The notes below the pieces were generated by a model. That model saw only the letters and a list, made by a program, of their open reading frames with translations. It made no database searches and was not told the DNA's origin. DNA of 64,000 nt, from NCBI GenBank assembly GCA_963575745.1, contig CAUYUJ010014276.1, positions 99,501 through 163,500 of the forward strand. The letters are read 5' to 3'. Positions 20,930-31,759 of the stretch are shown here, one piece after another (within the stretch, counting starts at the first letter, position 1; each line of letters starts with the position of its first letter). The translations under genes and the position numbers were made by a program. The DNA is from Prorocentrum cordatum (Eukaryota; Sar; Dinophyceae; Prorocentrales; Prorocentraceae).

Positions 20930-21112
20930 AGAAAAAACGCCATAAACATAAATTGTTGGCGCTCCAGGCGGATTCCTCGGATCCGCGCTGGGCCCCCCTG
21001 GCGGCGCCTCCGTCGCCGCCCCTGGAGCGCTCCGCGCGCCAGGGAGGGGGCCCAGCGCAGAGACAAGAAATCCGCGCGGAGCGCCAAAAGTTGATGTATA
21101 TGGCGTTTCTTC
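20930..21112. repeat. Fold-back element with 80-bp arms, copy 1
   Basis: The left arm begins GAAAAAACGCCATAAACATA and the right arm ends TGTATATGGCGTTTCTTCC, its imperfect reverse complement. The pairing extends inward through TTGGCGCTCC and GGCGGATT to the GCGCTGGGCCC words. Arm identity is about 75-80 percent by eye. Size and symmetry resemble a MITE, but the ends were not confirmed by a target duplication. Confidence 0.75.
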
Positions 21113-21529
21113 CGCTCATTGTGCGCTCAGGAGGGGTTGTGGTGATCGGGCCGTTCCTCAGCTCCACGTCGGCGCGCCTGTGCGTGGCCGAGGCTGCCCG
21201 TTGCCAGGGAAGCCCTTGTTCGATTGGAGTCTTGGACGGGCATTCCTCGCGGTTGCACGGTGATTGTGCAGCAGCAGGCGCGAAGCATGTTTCTGTTAGG
21301 TAAGATTGAGTCGGGCACAGGGGGAATATTTAAGAATAGTGAAAATTGTCAGGGCACGATTTTTCGAATACTTGAAGAAATTTGGGTTATCTTTAATTAT
21401 TATTCCAATATCCGCCTGTAGGAGGACATGCCCGGGTGTATTTTTGGAACAGGGCACTGTGGTACCCACTTACTTCTTCCCCCTCTTGTCTCCTCCTGAC
21501 TCCTTGCTTCCCTTGCTCGCACCTTTCCT

Positions 21530-21960
21530 GCTGGGACTGCGACCTGCGCAACTCTCGCCACTTCCGTGGGCTCCTGAGAGGTCCAGCGAAGTGGAGATAC
21601 TTTTTCGGTCGCGTCCGCGAGCGAAAGCGCAGGCGGAGTCAGAAGCGTTCCGGGACACGGTAACGGCTTAATTAGCTACTGTACGCGCCGCAGACCCATT
21701 GGGGACCTTGCTGCTCTTGGGTGGTTGTGAACTGGGAAATTGTCGCCGTTTTCGTGGGCGCCTGGAAGGTCCAGTGCAGCGGGTGGAGTTACACGCAGAC
21801 GTAGTGAAGACCTCGCTGCTGGTTGGGTGGTTGCGAACCGCGCAATTGTCGCAACTTTCGTAATTTTCTGGGAGGTCCAGCAGAGTAGAATTACATGCGG
21901 ACCCACTTGGAACCTCGCTGCTTCTTGGATGGCCGAGAGTCGCGCAATTGTGGTAGAGGG
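21530..21960. repeat. 102-bp repeat family, locus 1
   Basis: Units carrying GCGCAACT..CGCC, ACTTTCGTGGGCTCCTGGGAGGTCCAGC-like and GACCTCGCTGCT words occur about every 102-106 bp (anchors near 21545, 21733, 21839 and 21941). The family also occurs at 24020-24445 and 34195-34670. Confidence 0.75.
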
Positions 21961-22139
21961 GAGACATGGGATTGAATTTCAGTTTCTAGTGTCAGTACCA
22001 ATTTCTTCCGTTTTCAGGATTCGGTATCCGTTTATGATTTCAGTATCAGGCGATTTGGTTTCAATACCAGTGTGTTTGGCTTCGGTACCGCTTTTTGGTT
22101 TCAGTATCCGGCGATTTCGTTTCAGTACCGGTGCTCTTG

Positions 22140-22545
22140 GTTTCGGTCCTCTCTCGTATCTTTTCTTCCTTCTGTCTTTTCTTCCTTCTGTCCTCTCCTT
22201 TTTCCGTCCTCTCTTCCTTCCGTCCTCTCTTCCTCCGGTCTTCTCTTCCTTCCGTCCTCTCCCTCTCCTTTCCTGTCCTCTTTTCCTTCCGTTTGTTCTC
22301 TTTCCGTCCTCTCTTTGTTCTGTCCTCTCTTCTTTCCGTAATTTTCTCCTTCCGTCCCCTCCCGTTCTCTCCTTCTTCCGTCTTCTCTTCCTTCCGCTCT
22401 CTCCTCCTTCAGTTTTATTGTCCTTCCATCCTCTCTTTTCCTTCTGTTTTCTCTTTCCGCCCTCATTTCTTTCCGGTTTTTTCCGTTTGTTTTCTCTTGA
22501 TTTTGTACTGTTCTTGCGTTCTTTTCTCCCCGTTCCCCCGTGGGT
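22140..22545. repeat. TC-rich (CCTTCCGTCCTCTCTT) tract, copy 1
   Basis: About 400 bp, almost wholly pyrimidine on the plus strand, built on TCCTTCCGTCCTCTC words. It is repeated at 24590-24990 in copy 2 of the duplication. Encoded Ser/Phe/Leu or Lys/Glu/Arg strings are compositional. Confidence 0.85.
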
Positions 22546-23435
22546 CTTTGGCCGCCGCCTTCGGGCCCAGTTCCCTTTGGCATTATCCACGAAACCGGAA
22601 CAAACGCCGTTTGCTGTTGCCAGCATCGGCGGCAGCGGTGGCAGCGGCGGCAGCGGTAACATTGGCAACGGCAATATCAATGAGGATAATTTGCGATATG
22701 ACCGTGATGATACGAGAGATATGATATGTGTTCTCGTGTTTTGATTTTTTTTAATAATAAAAACAAAATGTCCATATCGATTCCGATGGAAAAGACAACG
22801 TCGACATCTACTCATTATGGAAGAGAATCGTCTACGTCAATATTTGCAGTGTCCGTTTCATCGAAAAGCTTATTTGCTAAGTCCAACTCTAAGTCAGCAC
22901 TTGTCAGAAGTGCCGAATTTGGAGGCATGATCTCGCCCATTAGTCCAAACAATCCGTGCTCCATGATGCGGGTTTTTTCGCCCGACGAAGCCTCCAAACA
23001 GGGCAAGAAGGGCGACCAATGCCCCAAGAGGGCCCAAGAGGGCGTCCAGAGGGGCCTGGGACGGCCCAAGAGCCACAGAGCGTACCGAGATGTTCCCGAA
23101 GATCCTCCAAGGGGCCCCAGGACGCATCAGCATGGTCCAATAGGTTTTCAATAATCACCTGGATAGTCCCCAATATAGCCCAAGGGGGCCCCTAGGGAGC
23201 CTGCAGACATGCATGAGGGGCCCAATAATGAGCCAAGAAGGCCCCCGGAGACTACGAAAACAACCCCACGAGGTCCTGGAATGACGGCCGAAACGCCCCG
23301 TGCCCGCACAGCATTTGCATCGGAGCGTGCGCGAAAAAGCAGCGCTTCCGTTGTGCCCGAAATCGATGTTACTAGGGATCGTTCGTCGAAGGGCGCGGGC
23401 GGACGTATCGTACAGCCAAAACGATGTTCGAAAAA

Positions 23436-23618
23436 GAAAAAACGCCATAAACATAAATTGTTGGCGCTCTAGGCGGATTTCTCTGATCCGCGCTGGGCCT
23501 CCCCTGGCGGCGCCTCCGTCGACGCCCCTGGAGTGCTCCGCGCGCCAGGGAGGGGGCCCAGCGCAGAGAGAAGAAATCCGCGCGGAGCGCCAAAAGTTGA
23601 TGTATATGGCGTTTCTTC
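23436..23618. repeat. Fold-back element with 80-bp arms, copy 2
   Basis: Counterpart of the 20930-21112 element. It has the same GAAAAAACGCCATAAACATA start and TGTATATGGCGTTTCTTC end, with a few substitutions, so it was carried by the tandem duplication rather than inserted separately. Confidence 0.75.
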
Positions 23619-24019
23619 ATTTTCTAAAGACGTTCATTGTGCGCTCAGGAGGGGCTGTGGTAATCGGGCCGTTCTTCAGCTCCACGTCGGCGCGCTTGTG
23701 CGTGGCCGAGGCTGCCCGTTGCCAGGGAAGCCCTTGTTCGATTGGAGTCTTGGACGGTATTCTTCGCGGTTGCACGGTGATTGTGCACCAGCAGGCGTGA
23801 AGCATGTTTCTGTTAAGTAAGATTGAGTCGGGCACAGGGGGAATATTTAAGAATAGGGAAAATTGTCAGGGCACGATAGTAATTATTATTCCAATATCCG
23901 CCTGTAGGAGGACATGCCCGGGTGTATTTTTGGAACAGGGCACTGTGGTACCCACTTACTTCTTCTCCTTTTTGTCTCCTCCTGACTCTTTGCTTCTTTT
24001 GCTCGCACCTTTCCTGCTA

Positions 24020-24445
24020 GGATTGCGACTTGCGCAACTCTCGCCACTTCCGTGGGCTCCTGAGAGGTCCAGCGAAGTGGAGATACTTTTTCGGTCGCGT
24101 CCGCGAGCGCAAGCGCAAGCGGAGTCAGAAGCGTTCCGGGACACGGTAACGGCTTAATTTGCTACTGAACGCGCCGCAGACCCATTTGAGAATTTGCTGC
24201 TTCTGGGTGGTTATGAACTGGAAAATTGTCGCCGTTTTCGTGGGCCCCTGAAGGTCCAGTGCAGCGGGTGGAATTACATGCAAACGTAGTGGAGACCTCG
24301 CTGCTGGTTGGGTGGTGGCGAACCGCGCAATTATCGCAATTTTCGTAATTTTTTAGAAGGTTCAGCAGAAGAGAATCACATGCGGACCCACTTGGAACCT
24401 CGCTGCTTCTTGAATGGCCGAGAGTCGCGCAATTGTGATAGAGGG
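24020..24445. repeat. 102-bp repeat family, locus 2
   Basis: Copy-2 counterpart of the 21530-21960 repeats, with the same spacing of GCGCAA and TTTCGTGGGC words. Confidence 0.75.
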
Positions 24446-25170
24446 GAGACATGGGATTGAATTTCAGTTTCTAATGTCAGTACCAATTTCTTCCGTTTTC
24501 AGGATTCGGTATCCGTTTATGATTTCAGACCGGTGTGTTTGGCTTTCTGGCGATTTCGTTTCAGTACCGGCGCTCTTGGTTTCGGTCCTCTCTCGTATCT
24601 TTTCTTCCTTTTTTCTTTTCTTCCTTCTGTCCTCTCCTTTTTCCGTCCTCTCTTCCTTCCGTCCTCTCTTCCTCCGGTCTTCTCTTCCTTCCGTCCTCTC
24701 CCTCTCCTTTCCTGTCCTCTTTTCCTTCCATTTGTTCTCTTTCTGTCCTTTCCTTGTTCTGTCCTCTCTTCTTTCCGTAATTTTCTCCTTCCGTCCCCTC
24801 CCGTTCTCTCTTCTTCCGTCTTCTCTTCCTTCAGCTCTCTCCTCCTTCAATTTTCTTGTCCTTCCATCCTCTCTTTTTCTTTTGTTTTCTCATTCCGCCC
24901 TCTTTTTTTTCCGGTTTTTTCCGTTTGTTTTCTCTTGATTTTGTACTGTTCTTGCGTTTTTTTCTCCCCGTTCCCCCGTGGGTCTTTGGCGGCCGCCTTC
25001 GGGCCCAGTTCCCTTTGGCTTTTGGCATTGTCCACGAAACCAGAACAAACGCCGTTTGCTGTTGCCAGCATCGGCGGCAGCAGTAATACTTAACACTGGC
25101 AGCGGCAATATCAATGAGGATAATTTGCGATATGGCCGTGATGATACGAGAGATATGATATGTGTTATCG

Positions 25171-25201
<31 letters not shown>

Positions 25202-25399
25202 AAAAAAAGATGCCCATATCGATTCCGATGGAAAAGACAACGTCTACCTTTACGCATTATGGAAGAGGATCGTCTACGCAGTGTCGGTTTCATCGAACAA
25301 CTTATTTGCTAAATCCAACTCTAAGTCAATGCCGAATGTGGAGGCATGATCGCGCCTTTAATCCAAACAATCCGTGCTCCATGATGCGGGCTTTTTCGC

Positions 25400-26635
25400 C
25401 GAGGTCATGATATCGGCTTTGCCGGCAATCCAACTATCCATGTTCATTGACTGTAAAAACATCGAAACATCGACCTCCCAAACAATGGAGATTTACAATC
25501 TTTTCTCTCGCATCTTGGGCGCCAGCATTTGCAATGACGATTGCTGTCGCATCTTCGGCACCTAATAGCATGTCAAGGCGAATACGTGCGTGCCGAGACG
25601 CGTGGCCCATTATTTTTTAATTTGCTCGAATGTCAGCTCCGGCCGCCACGTTTAAGAGTAGAGATAGTAATCTAGCGGTCAATAGGTTTTTCTATGCGTG
25701 CGTTCGTCCCCGTACGCGGTTTAGGACTACAATTTTCGGCGTTCGCGTATTCGAGGTGATATGTTCTGCATATCCCGCAAATATCAAGGTTTGGTGATTT
25801 ACGGCAACTTAGTAATTTATTGAATATTGATTTTTGATTTTGTTTTGTGTGGGCTGCTTATTGGAAATCAAATTTACCGCTTCCTCGAAATAGTACCATG
25901 CAAACGCTGGTAAACAAAAAAACAAATATCATATGATGTATTTCTTTTGTTTATGTGAAATGTATTCGTTGTTTTTTTTGTTTTTTTGTTTTCTTTCTTG
26001 TCCTTCCTATGCGTTTGCAATTTCCGAAGAAATATAATATTGTTGCAAAGAACATACAAAACATATATTATCCTAATATCTCTTTCGTTGTTTATTTATC
26101 CGCTAATGATTGGATCACTTTGTTCGTGTCATGCCATGAATTCTTTCATTTTTTATCTTTAATATAACAAAAAACTTAAACATTTTTGTTAAGTCTAAGA
26201 CGGGAAGAGGGGGAAGAGAAACATTAAATACATAAATCCGTCAAAAAACATGGGGGGCCCAAGTGCGTATGGGAGGCATGTGCCTAATCTTGCCATTATA
26301 ACGAACGAACCAATGAAGCAACCATGCGGCGGCAAAAACGCATGATAAGGCAAAGTAGAACGACATGTCAAATGCGCACGACAACAGATGATTATGCACG
26401 CGTTAAACGCGCACCTAACTGCCCTAAACGCGCCAAAAGCGCGCCGAGCGGACGGAACAACAACAAGAAAGATGATAAGCAAACGAGATCAAGCCTAAAT
26501 TACTTGTGTTTACAAAAAATGTTTTACATTTGCATTTGGAATCATATGATTCGTTTCCACTATAACATGTGTTTCCATATCGAAATCGCAAAATACATAT
26601 GTTGCATGTCGACGTGCCGGTTTTGATTACTTTGC
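25400..26635. other. AT-rich unique stretch without recognised gene
   Basis: Clearly richer in A+T than the rest of the window, with words such as TTTATCTTTAATATAACAAA and ATACAAAACATATATTATCC. Frames are short and show no domain. It could be intron, intergenic spacer or an unrecognised element. Confidence 0.5.
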
Positions 26636-26639
26636 GTGC

Positions 26640-27235
26640 GCAAATTAACCGCATGCGAACACATCTACTGGGACCTTCGGTTGATTTTCGTATGGCGAAA
26701 AATTGTTTCGGGCTGGGGAGGCATACGAACACCCCCATTCGGGCTTTCGGTGGAGCGACCTATGGGGCCACGGAGCCTTTTGGGCAGGGACGATGTATGT
26801 GAACACCCTTGTTGGGGCTTTCGGTGGAACTCCTTATGGGGCCACGAAGCGCTGTCCTGGGTGGAACGGGAGCCCATGCGAACACACCCGCTTGAGCCTT
26901 CGTTGGGGCGCCCTATGGGGCCACGAAGCGTTGTCCTGGGCGGAAGAGACGCATGCGAACACCACCGCTGGAGCTTTCCGTGGATCTATGGGCCCACAAA
27001 ACGCTGTCGTCGGTGAGGGTGACACATGCGAACACCCCAACTGAGGTTTTCGGTGGTGCTCCCTATGAAGCCACGGAGCACTGTCCTGGGCGGGTGAGAC
27101 GCACGCGAACATCCCCAATTGCGGTTTTCGGTGAAGCTCTCTCTACGGGCAACGAAGCGCTGTCCTGGGTGGGGGAGACGCATGCGAACATCTCCGTTGC
27201 AGCTTCTGGAGCAGCTCCCTATGTAGGAGGAACAG
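26640..27235. repeat. Diverged, inverted relative of the 90-bp satellite
   Basis: About eight units with a spacing of 70-79 bp (anchors at 26675, 26745, 26819, 26898, 26975, 27048, 27126 and 27204). Each unit contains GCATGCGAACACCCC and CTTTCGGTGGAGCTCCCTAT followed by GGGGCCACGAAGC. The reverse complement of the 90-bp unit carries CCTTCGGTGGAGCTCCCTAT then GGGGCCACGAA, so this is the same family on the other strand with a shorter variable part. Confidence 0.8.
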
Positions 27236-27239
27236 TAGC

Positions 27240-27600
27240 AGGAGGAAAAGAATGCTCACCACAATATGCTTGGGAACAAATTTTCGCCCCCGCCGCCGCC
27301 GTCAGCCGCCGCTGACTTTGGGAAGGCGGGGCGGGTTCGAACCCTGCCTTTTTATCGCAAGGGAAGGGGTTTGGTTTCAATCCCCCCTCCGCCCCTCCAA
27401 ACTACCGCAGAACGCGCCCAGTCGAACGCTCAATTCCAAAGATGGAAGCCAAAAGAACCCGAACGATCTTCATATCGTGAGTGAGTGGTGCCGGAATGAA
27501 TGGGGCATTGTGAGGATCTGCGCGCCACTGCACTTCCCGATCATGCGCGCCCACACGGCCGTATGTATATCAGAACTGGAATGTAGGCGAAAATTGTATC
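27240..27600. other. No recognised gene
   Basis: Short GC-rich stretch between the diverged satellite and the DIRS-like retroelement. A GGGTTCGAACCC word near 27330 resembles a tRNA T-arm but has no tRNA around it. Confidence 0.4.
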
Positions 27601-27682
27601 TATGACCAGGGGCAGTCCCTCAGCTCAATAGGTCCGGATGTCCGCGGGATCTCGTCTGGCCGCGATGCTTGCTTCGGCGCCT

Positions 27683-30600
27683 CTAGGGGAAAGTTGGGGA
27701 ACGCGTCCAAATCCACCAGGGCGGACTCCTCGAAGAGACCTGCCTTTCCAGTTCGAGTCCTGCTACATTGTGGAGGGGGACCTGGTGCGAAGGGCCAACA
27801 ATCGCTGCGACGCTCACCAAATGCCGACGCGTCAGCTTGAGGCCGGCCAACTTCCAAAAAGGCCCTTGTAGGTGATGGGAGCGGGCCCGATCTTTGGCAG
27901 CCGCTGAGGCCAAGGGTAGGTTGTCCACCAGCGCTAACAGACGCTCCGATTCCGAAGAGGATGGCACGCTTCAAGAACAAGTGCTCCACCCTCGAGGCCC
28001 GAGATGTTCATGTCCCCCGATATCTTCGCCGCCGCGACGCCCGCCCAAGAGAACTCCACCAAGACATCCCCGGGGACCTCGTCGAACCTGGTGTCCGAGA
28101 CGCTCAGGAACACCAGGGGCTGCAAGGAGCTAAAGAGGGGAGGTGAAGGGCAAATATCGAGACCGAGTGCTCGTTCACGGGCGCGATCGCCCCCCTCCGC
28201 GCGATGGCGCCACCGCTCGGACTGGCCCCCTACCTCCGCGAACCGCTCGGGCGGCAACCGGCGGCGCGCGAGCCCGAGCGCGAACTCCGAAACGTCGGGG
28301 GCAACCGCCCGCGAGTGTCAAGGTGCCGGCAGGTCGGCCTGCAGCAGCGGCGGTAGGCAGCGCGCCTGTCACAGGTCCCGCCTCGCTCTTCCGCGGCGCG
28401 ATGAGCTCTGGCCCAGCCACGGCGACGAAGGCGCGCGCCGCCCGCGCCGAGCAGGGCACCTCGTGACGCAGTGGCGCAGCCCAGGTGATGTCGCCGAGGA
28501 GGACCTGCATGAGCGTCCAGCTGCACTTGCCCACTCGCAGCAACTTCTCGAACGCCCGCCGAAGGCGCCAGAGACACTTGCGCCGCGTCGCGAGGAATCG
28601 CCCCTCGGACAGGCTGAGCCCCGAAAACTCCGCGTCGAGGTAGGCAGTCTCCTGGTCGTGGACCGCCAGCCCCAGCTTCACCAACTGCCCCCGCGCGGCC
28701 TGAGCGCCGCGGTTGGCGACCTCCACGTCGGCGTCGAGCACGAAGTAATTGTCGACGTATCCCGCGGCCACCGGCGGCGGCCCCCCCCGCTGCGCGCTCC
28801 GCCCGGGCTGGCCGTCCTCAGCGAAGTGGCTGGGCGAGAAGCCACCCGGGCTGAGGCCTCGCCAAAGCACGCCCCGGCAAAAGTGCAGGGCCCAAGAGAA
28901 CCCCATGTGCGGGGCGCGGAGGTAAGGCGCGACGGGCCCCCCAACGCCAGCGGGCAGCCCAGTGACGCCGCAGCCCAGCAGCAGTCCCGCGTCCAGGCTG
29001 GAGACGGAGAAGCGATCTACCATGTCAGGCGGCACTGGCACGCGATGGAAGGCGGCCTCCAGGTCGCCCGACGCGATGAACACCTGCCTGTCGGCCTCCA
29101 GCGCGCCAGAGGCTGATGGCGTTGGGGGCCGCGTGGCAGGAGCAAGCAAGGAGCCGCAATTGATGGCCCCGTGTCGAAGATAATCCGGAGGCGCTTGCCG
29201 TTGCGACGTGCAAGGTCCCCGCCGTGGCCGTGCTTCCAAGTCAACATGCTTCGGCGCTAGGCCTCTCTCAGAAACGTGGCGTAATCGCGAACGTTGTGCT
29301 TCGGCAGCGGGTCGACGCATGCGCCCCGCGGGCAGGCCGCAGCGCGGAGGCTCCGAGCGGCCTGGGGCGGACGTAGCATGCGCCCCTTCCAATCCCCGAA
29401 CCGCGAGGCGCCCCTGTCGCCCGACAAGTCGGTCAAGAGCGCGGGCTCGCTGGAGAGGAGCGGCTCGCGCGACAGCTCGGCAGCCGTGTGCGTCTGCAAC
29501 GGCAACGGCGGGCAGACGCACGAGATTCCCGTTGCCCCATCGAGCGTTGGTTCCCGAGGAAAAGATGCCTGTCGTAGCTCTCGTCGTCCTGATCATCGTT
29601 GAGGACGTGGCAGTACCTCTCCTCCTGTGCCTGCAGGGAGCGACGCACAACCTCGAAGGAAGTCAGCGACGCCACGCTCAGCTGGTCGTAGCATACGCCT
29701 TCCTGCAAAATGCGGCAGCACTCCTCATGTTCCACCGCCCCTGGGTCGGCGTCGGCGAGCCGGAAGGTAGTCTTGAACAACGTGTGCCTGCCCATGGGCG
29801 TGCCGCCGCGTTTCCACATGAAGCGGCATGCCCAGAGGCGCGTCAGGGGTCCTGTCGGCCTCCATCTGGCCAGGGATGTTCGACAAGCCGAAGGACCCCT
29901 TCCCTAAACTCGATGTGGCGCTGCCCAGGCATGTCATAGGACGCGGCCAGTACTTGGGGGTCAGGAGAGGCAGCTGCAGCAGCGAGGGCGCCCGGGGCGG
30001 GCGCCATCGCCAACGGCGGCATGGCAGCGGGCGCCGCTGCGGGGGCAGCGGCCGCGGTGGAGCCTGCCAATAATCGCCGCCTGCAGCGGGCGCGACCGGC
30101 GGCGCCGCAGCCGAGGGGTGGGCGGCCAGCGTTCCTGGGGCGGCTGCGCGCGCGAGCGCGTCAGCCGCTCCTGCCGCGGCGAGCGGTGCTGCAGCAGCAG
30201 GCGCCGCGGCGGCGGCGGGGCCCCCACCCAGCGCGGCCGCCGCAGCGCCCACCCCACCGGCCAGGCCTCCAGCTACAGCCCCACCTCCAGTGCTTCCAGC
30301 CCAGCACCAGCAGCCGCAGGCCCCCCAGCGGCCCCAGGGTCAGCCAGACCGCGCACGCCAGCCGGGATCCCGATCACGTTGCTAGCCCTCAGCTCCAGGT
30401 GCAGCACCGGCGCGGGCGGCCGAGGGAACCCGGCAACGATCGCGCGGGCCACCGCGCCCCAGGCCTCTCCAGCCGTCGGCAACCGTCGGAACCGATGCAC
30501 GCGTCCACCTCCGAGCCCGCCTGGCGTCGCGCCCTGGCCGACCAGCCTGATGGCCTCCGCGAAGTCGGGCCCTGGGGCGTTGGCCTCGTCGACGTCGTCC

Positions 30601-31310
30601 CCGTCTGGGGTCATGATGTACGACAGGGCGCCCTTCTCTCCGAACGTCAAACGCTCATGCCACAGGAGCGGCCCTGCTATCGGATACCTCACCAAGTAGA
30701 ACGAGCCCGCCATCAGCGCGACTGCAGCTGCTTGAGTCGGCTGGCGCGCGCTTGCGCTGCTGCGAACTCCGCCAAGTCGACCTCCTCGACAGCCGCCGCT
30801 GCCGCAAGTGGAGTCCCCTGCTCCAGCCCGAGAGGAGGCACCTCGCCCCGCGCCTGGAGGCGGAAGCCGCAGGAGGCGATGGCGCGCTGCAGCGCCACCA
30901 GCAGCCGCGCTGCCGCCGCCAGCACCAGCTTCCCCACCTCCACGATGGTCAGTCCAAGCAGCCCGATGCCAAGCTGGACCGACCACGAAGGCCCCGCGTC
31001 GTCTGCCTCTGGGCAGGCCGGGCCAGGGGTACAGGGCGACGGGCAGCTGTGCCATTCCCGGGCCTCCACGGCCGCCGAGATGCACTCGGTGAGGGGCACT
31101 CGGCGCGCGCCCGCCTCGGCAGCCTCCGCGTAGCACGGCCCAGGGCCAGCGCTGGCAGAGGGAGGCGCCAACGGCAGCGGAGGGGCCCTCGGCGCAGCAA
31201 GCCACCACCAGCGCGCAAGGCCTATCGCGCTGAGGTGGGCCACTAGCGGGAGCCCGAGACCCCAGGCCAGCATGGGACGAGGGCGGCTCCGTCCTCAAAG
31301 ACTTGAGCAA
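27683..31310 (-). pseudogene. Broken retroelement polyprotein with DIRS-like reverse transcriptase
   Basis: Minus-strand coding traces jump between frames. From the 5' end they are: an N-terminal piece (about 31273-30713) with a membrane-like segment, GIGLLGLTIVEVGKLVLAAA; a segment with LLWHERLTFGEK and SYIMTPDGDDVDEA (about 30690-30590); a segment DQLSVASLTSFEVVRRSLQA (near 29650); RT core (29650-28175) with SGDLEAAFHRVPV, HMGFSWALHFC and GYVDNYFVL; and an RNase H-like tail with GALVLEACHPL and LLALVDNLPLASAAAK (about 28000-27690). These motifs are typical of dinoflagellate retroelements. The RNase H 'VDN' motif and RT order resemble DIRS-type elements, but no tyrosine recombinase was found, so the class is tentative. 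Several frameshifts make this copy dead. Confidence 0.7.
28175..29650 (-). pseudogene. Reverse transcriptase core of the DIRS-like element
   Basis: Longest open piece of the broken element (491 codons; only roughly the last 340 read as RT). The first catalytic Asp lies in SGDLEAAFHRV. The second motif is YVDN (28748-28759), with Asn where most RTs have the second Asp. The region before about 29200 belongs in other frames: the fragment FGDWKGRML..DPLPKHNVRDYATF is read from 29505-29257 and RIIFDT.. from another frame, so at least two shifts lie within 150 bp. Confidence 0.7.
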
Positions 31311-31414
31311 ATACGTCGACGGAGGGCGTCGATGCGGAGATCACTGCACATCACTTCAGCTTGTTAAAAACGGCCATTGGCACGGCATCACGGAAACATT
31401 GCAATACGTAATCT

Positions 31415-31633
31415 GTGTGGCGTATTTTTAAGGTATACCACAGAACGACTACTAACGTACCGGCTATCATTGCCCTGCGCATTGGAGAAGCTTCAGGTCC
31501 TGGACCACTCTTACCGGCATCACAACTTGACCAAGCCCTGCGACTCTTAGGACTAGCGCCACCAGCGCCGCACTCCGGAGACATGGACATGGGGACTGAG
31601 ATCCAACTACCACCACAACGACAACAGGAATAA
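31415..31633 (+). pseudogene. Possible 5' remnant of LINE-3 ORF2
   Basis: The fragment IIALRIGEASGPGPLLPAS contains an RxGEASxPGP-like motif often seen just before the endonuclease in dinoflagellate LINEs. Nothing that follows reads as endonuclease, so it is at best a decayed start of the LINE relic downstream. Confidence 0.35.
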
Positions 31634-31759
31634 CAACATCGGCCACGCCAACTACCACCACCAACTTCGGCTTCTGCTTGTCCGCCTCCTCGCCTCCCCA
31701 ATGTTGACTCGTATCCTTTTGTCTACCAACCCTTCTGCTCCTGACCACTGGGCCCGAGC

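Larger units (their letters stand above)
20470..22977. repeat. 2.5-kb tandem duplication, copy 1
   Basis: The block starting TCGCCCGACGAAGCCTCC recurs 2,508 bp downstream. Colinear landmarks in both copies are the reverse minisatellite, a 183-bp fold-back element, units of the 102-bp repeat, a TC-rich tract, a GGC-rich patch, and a tail containing CCATATCGATTCCGATGG and ending CCATGATGCGGGTTTTTTCG. No coding domain is recognised; the long Ser/Phe or Lys/Arg/Glu frames come from the TC tract. Confidence 0.92.
22978..25397. repeat. 2.5-kb tandem duplication, copy 2
   Basis: Second copy, about 2,420 bp, with the same landmarks in the same order and scattered substitutions and indels relative to copy 1. 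Examples are loss of GGCCTCT near 23426, loss of a segment near 23878, and a T run expanded to about 27 bases near 25170. It ends CCATGATGCGGGCTTTTTCG at about 25397, where unique DNA begins. Confidence 0.92.

Noticed and set aside
21740-22815. 334- and 278-codon frames across the TC tract
   Set aside because: Low-complexity Ser/Phe or Lys/Glu/Arg strings, repeated in the duplicate with different frame ends.
27325-27350. tRNA-like T-arm GGGTTCGAACCC followed by T5
   Set aside because: No A-box, acceptor or anticodon stem can be built around it. Similar weak B-box-like words near 27750 were rejected for the same reason.
28004-29116. A 370-codon plus-strand frame
   Set aside because: It is the shadow of the minus-strand RT, whose motifs (GDLEAAF, YVDN) are recognisable while this frame has none.
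30021-31133. A 370-codon plus-strand frame rich in Arg/Pro/Ala
   Set aside because: Opposite strand of the N-terminal part of the DIRS-like element in very GC-rich DNA.
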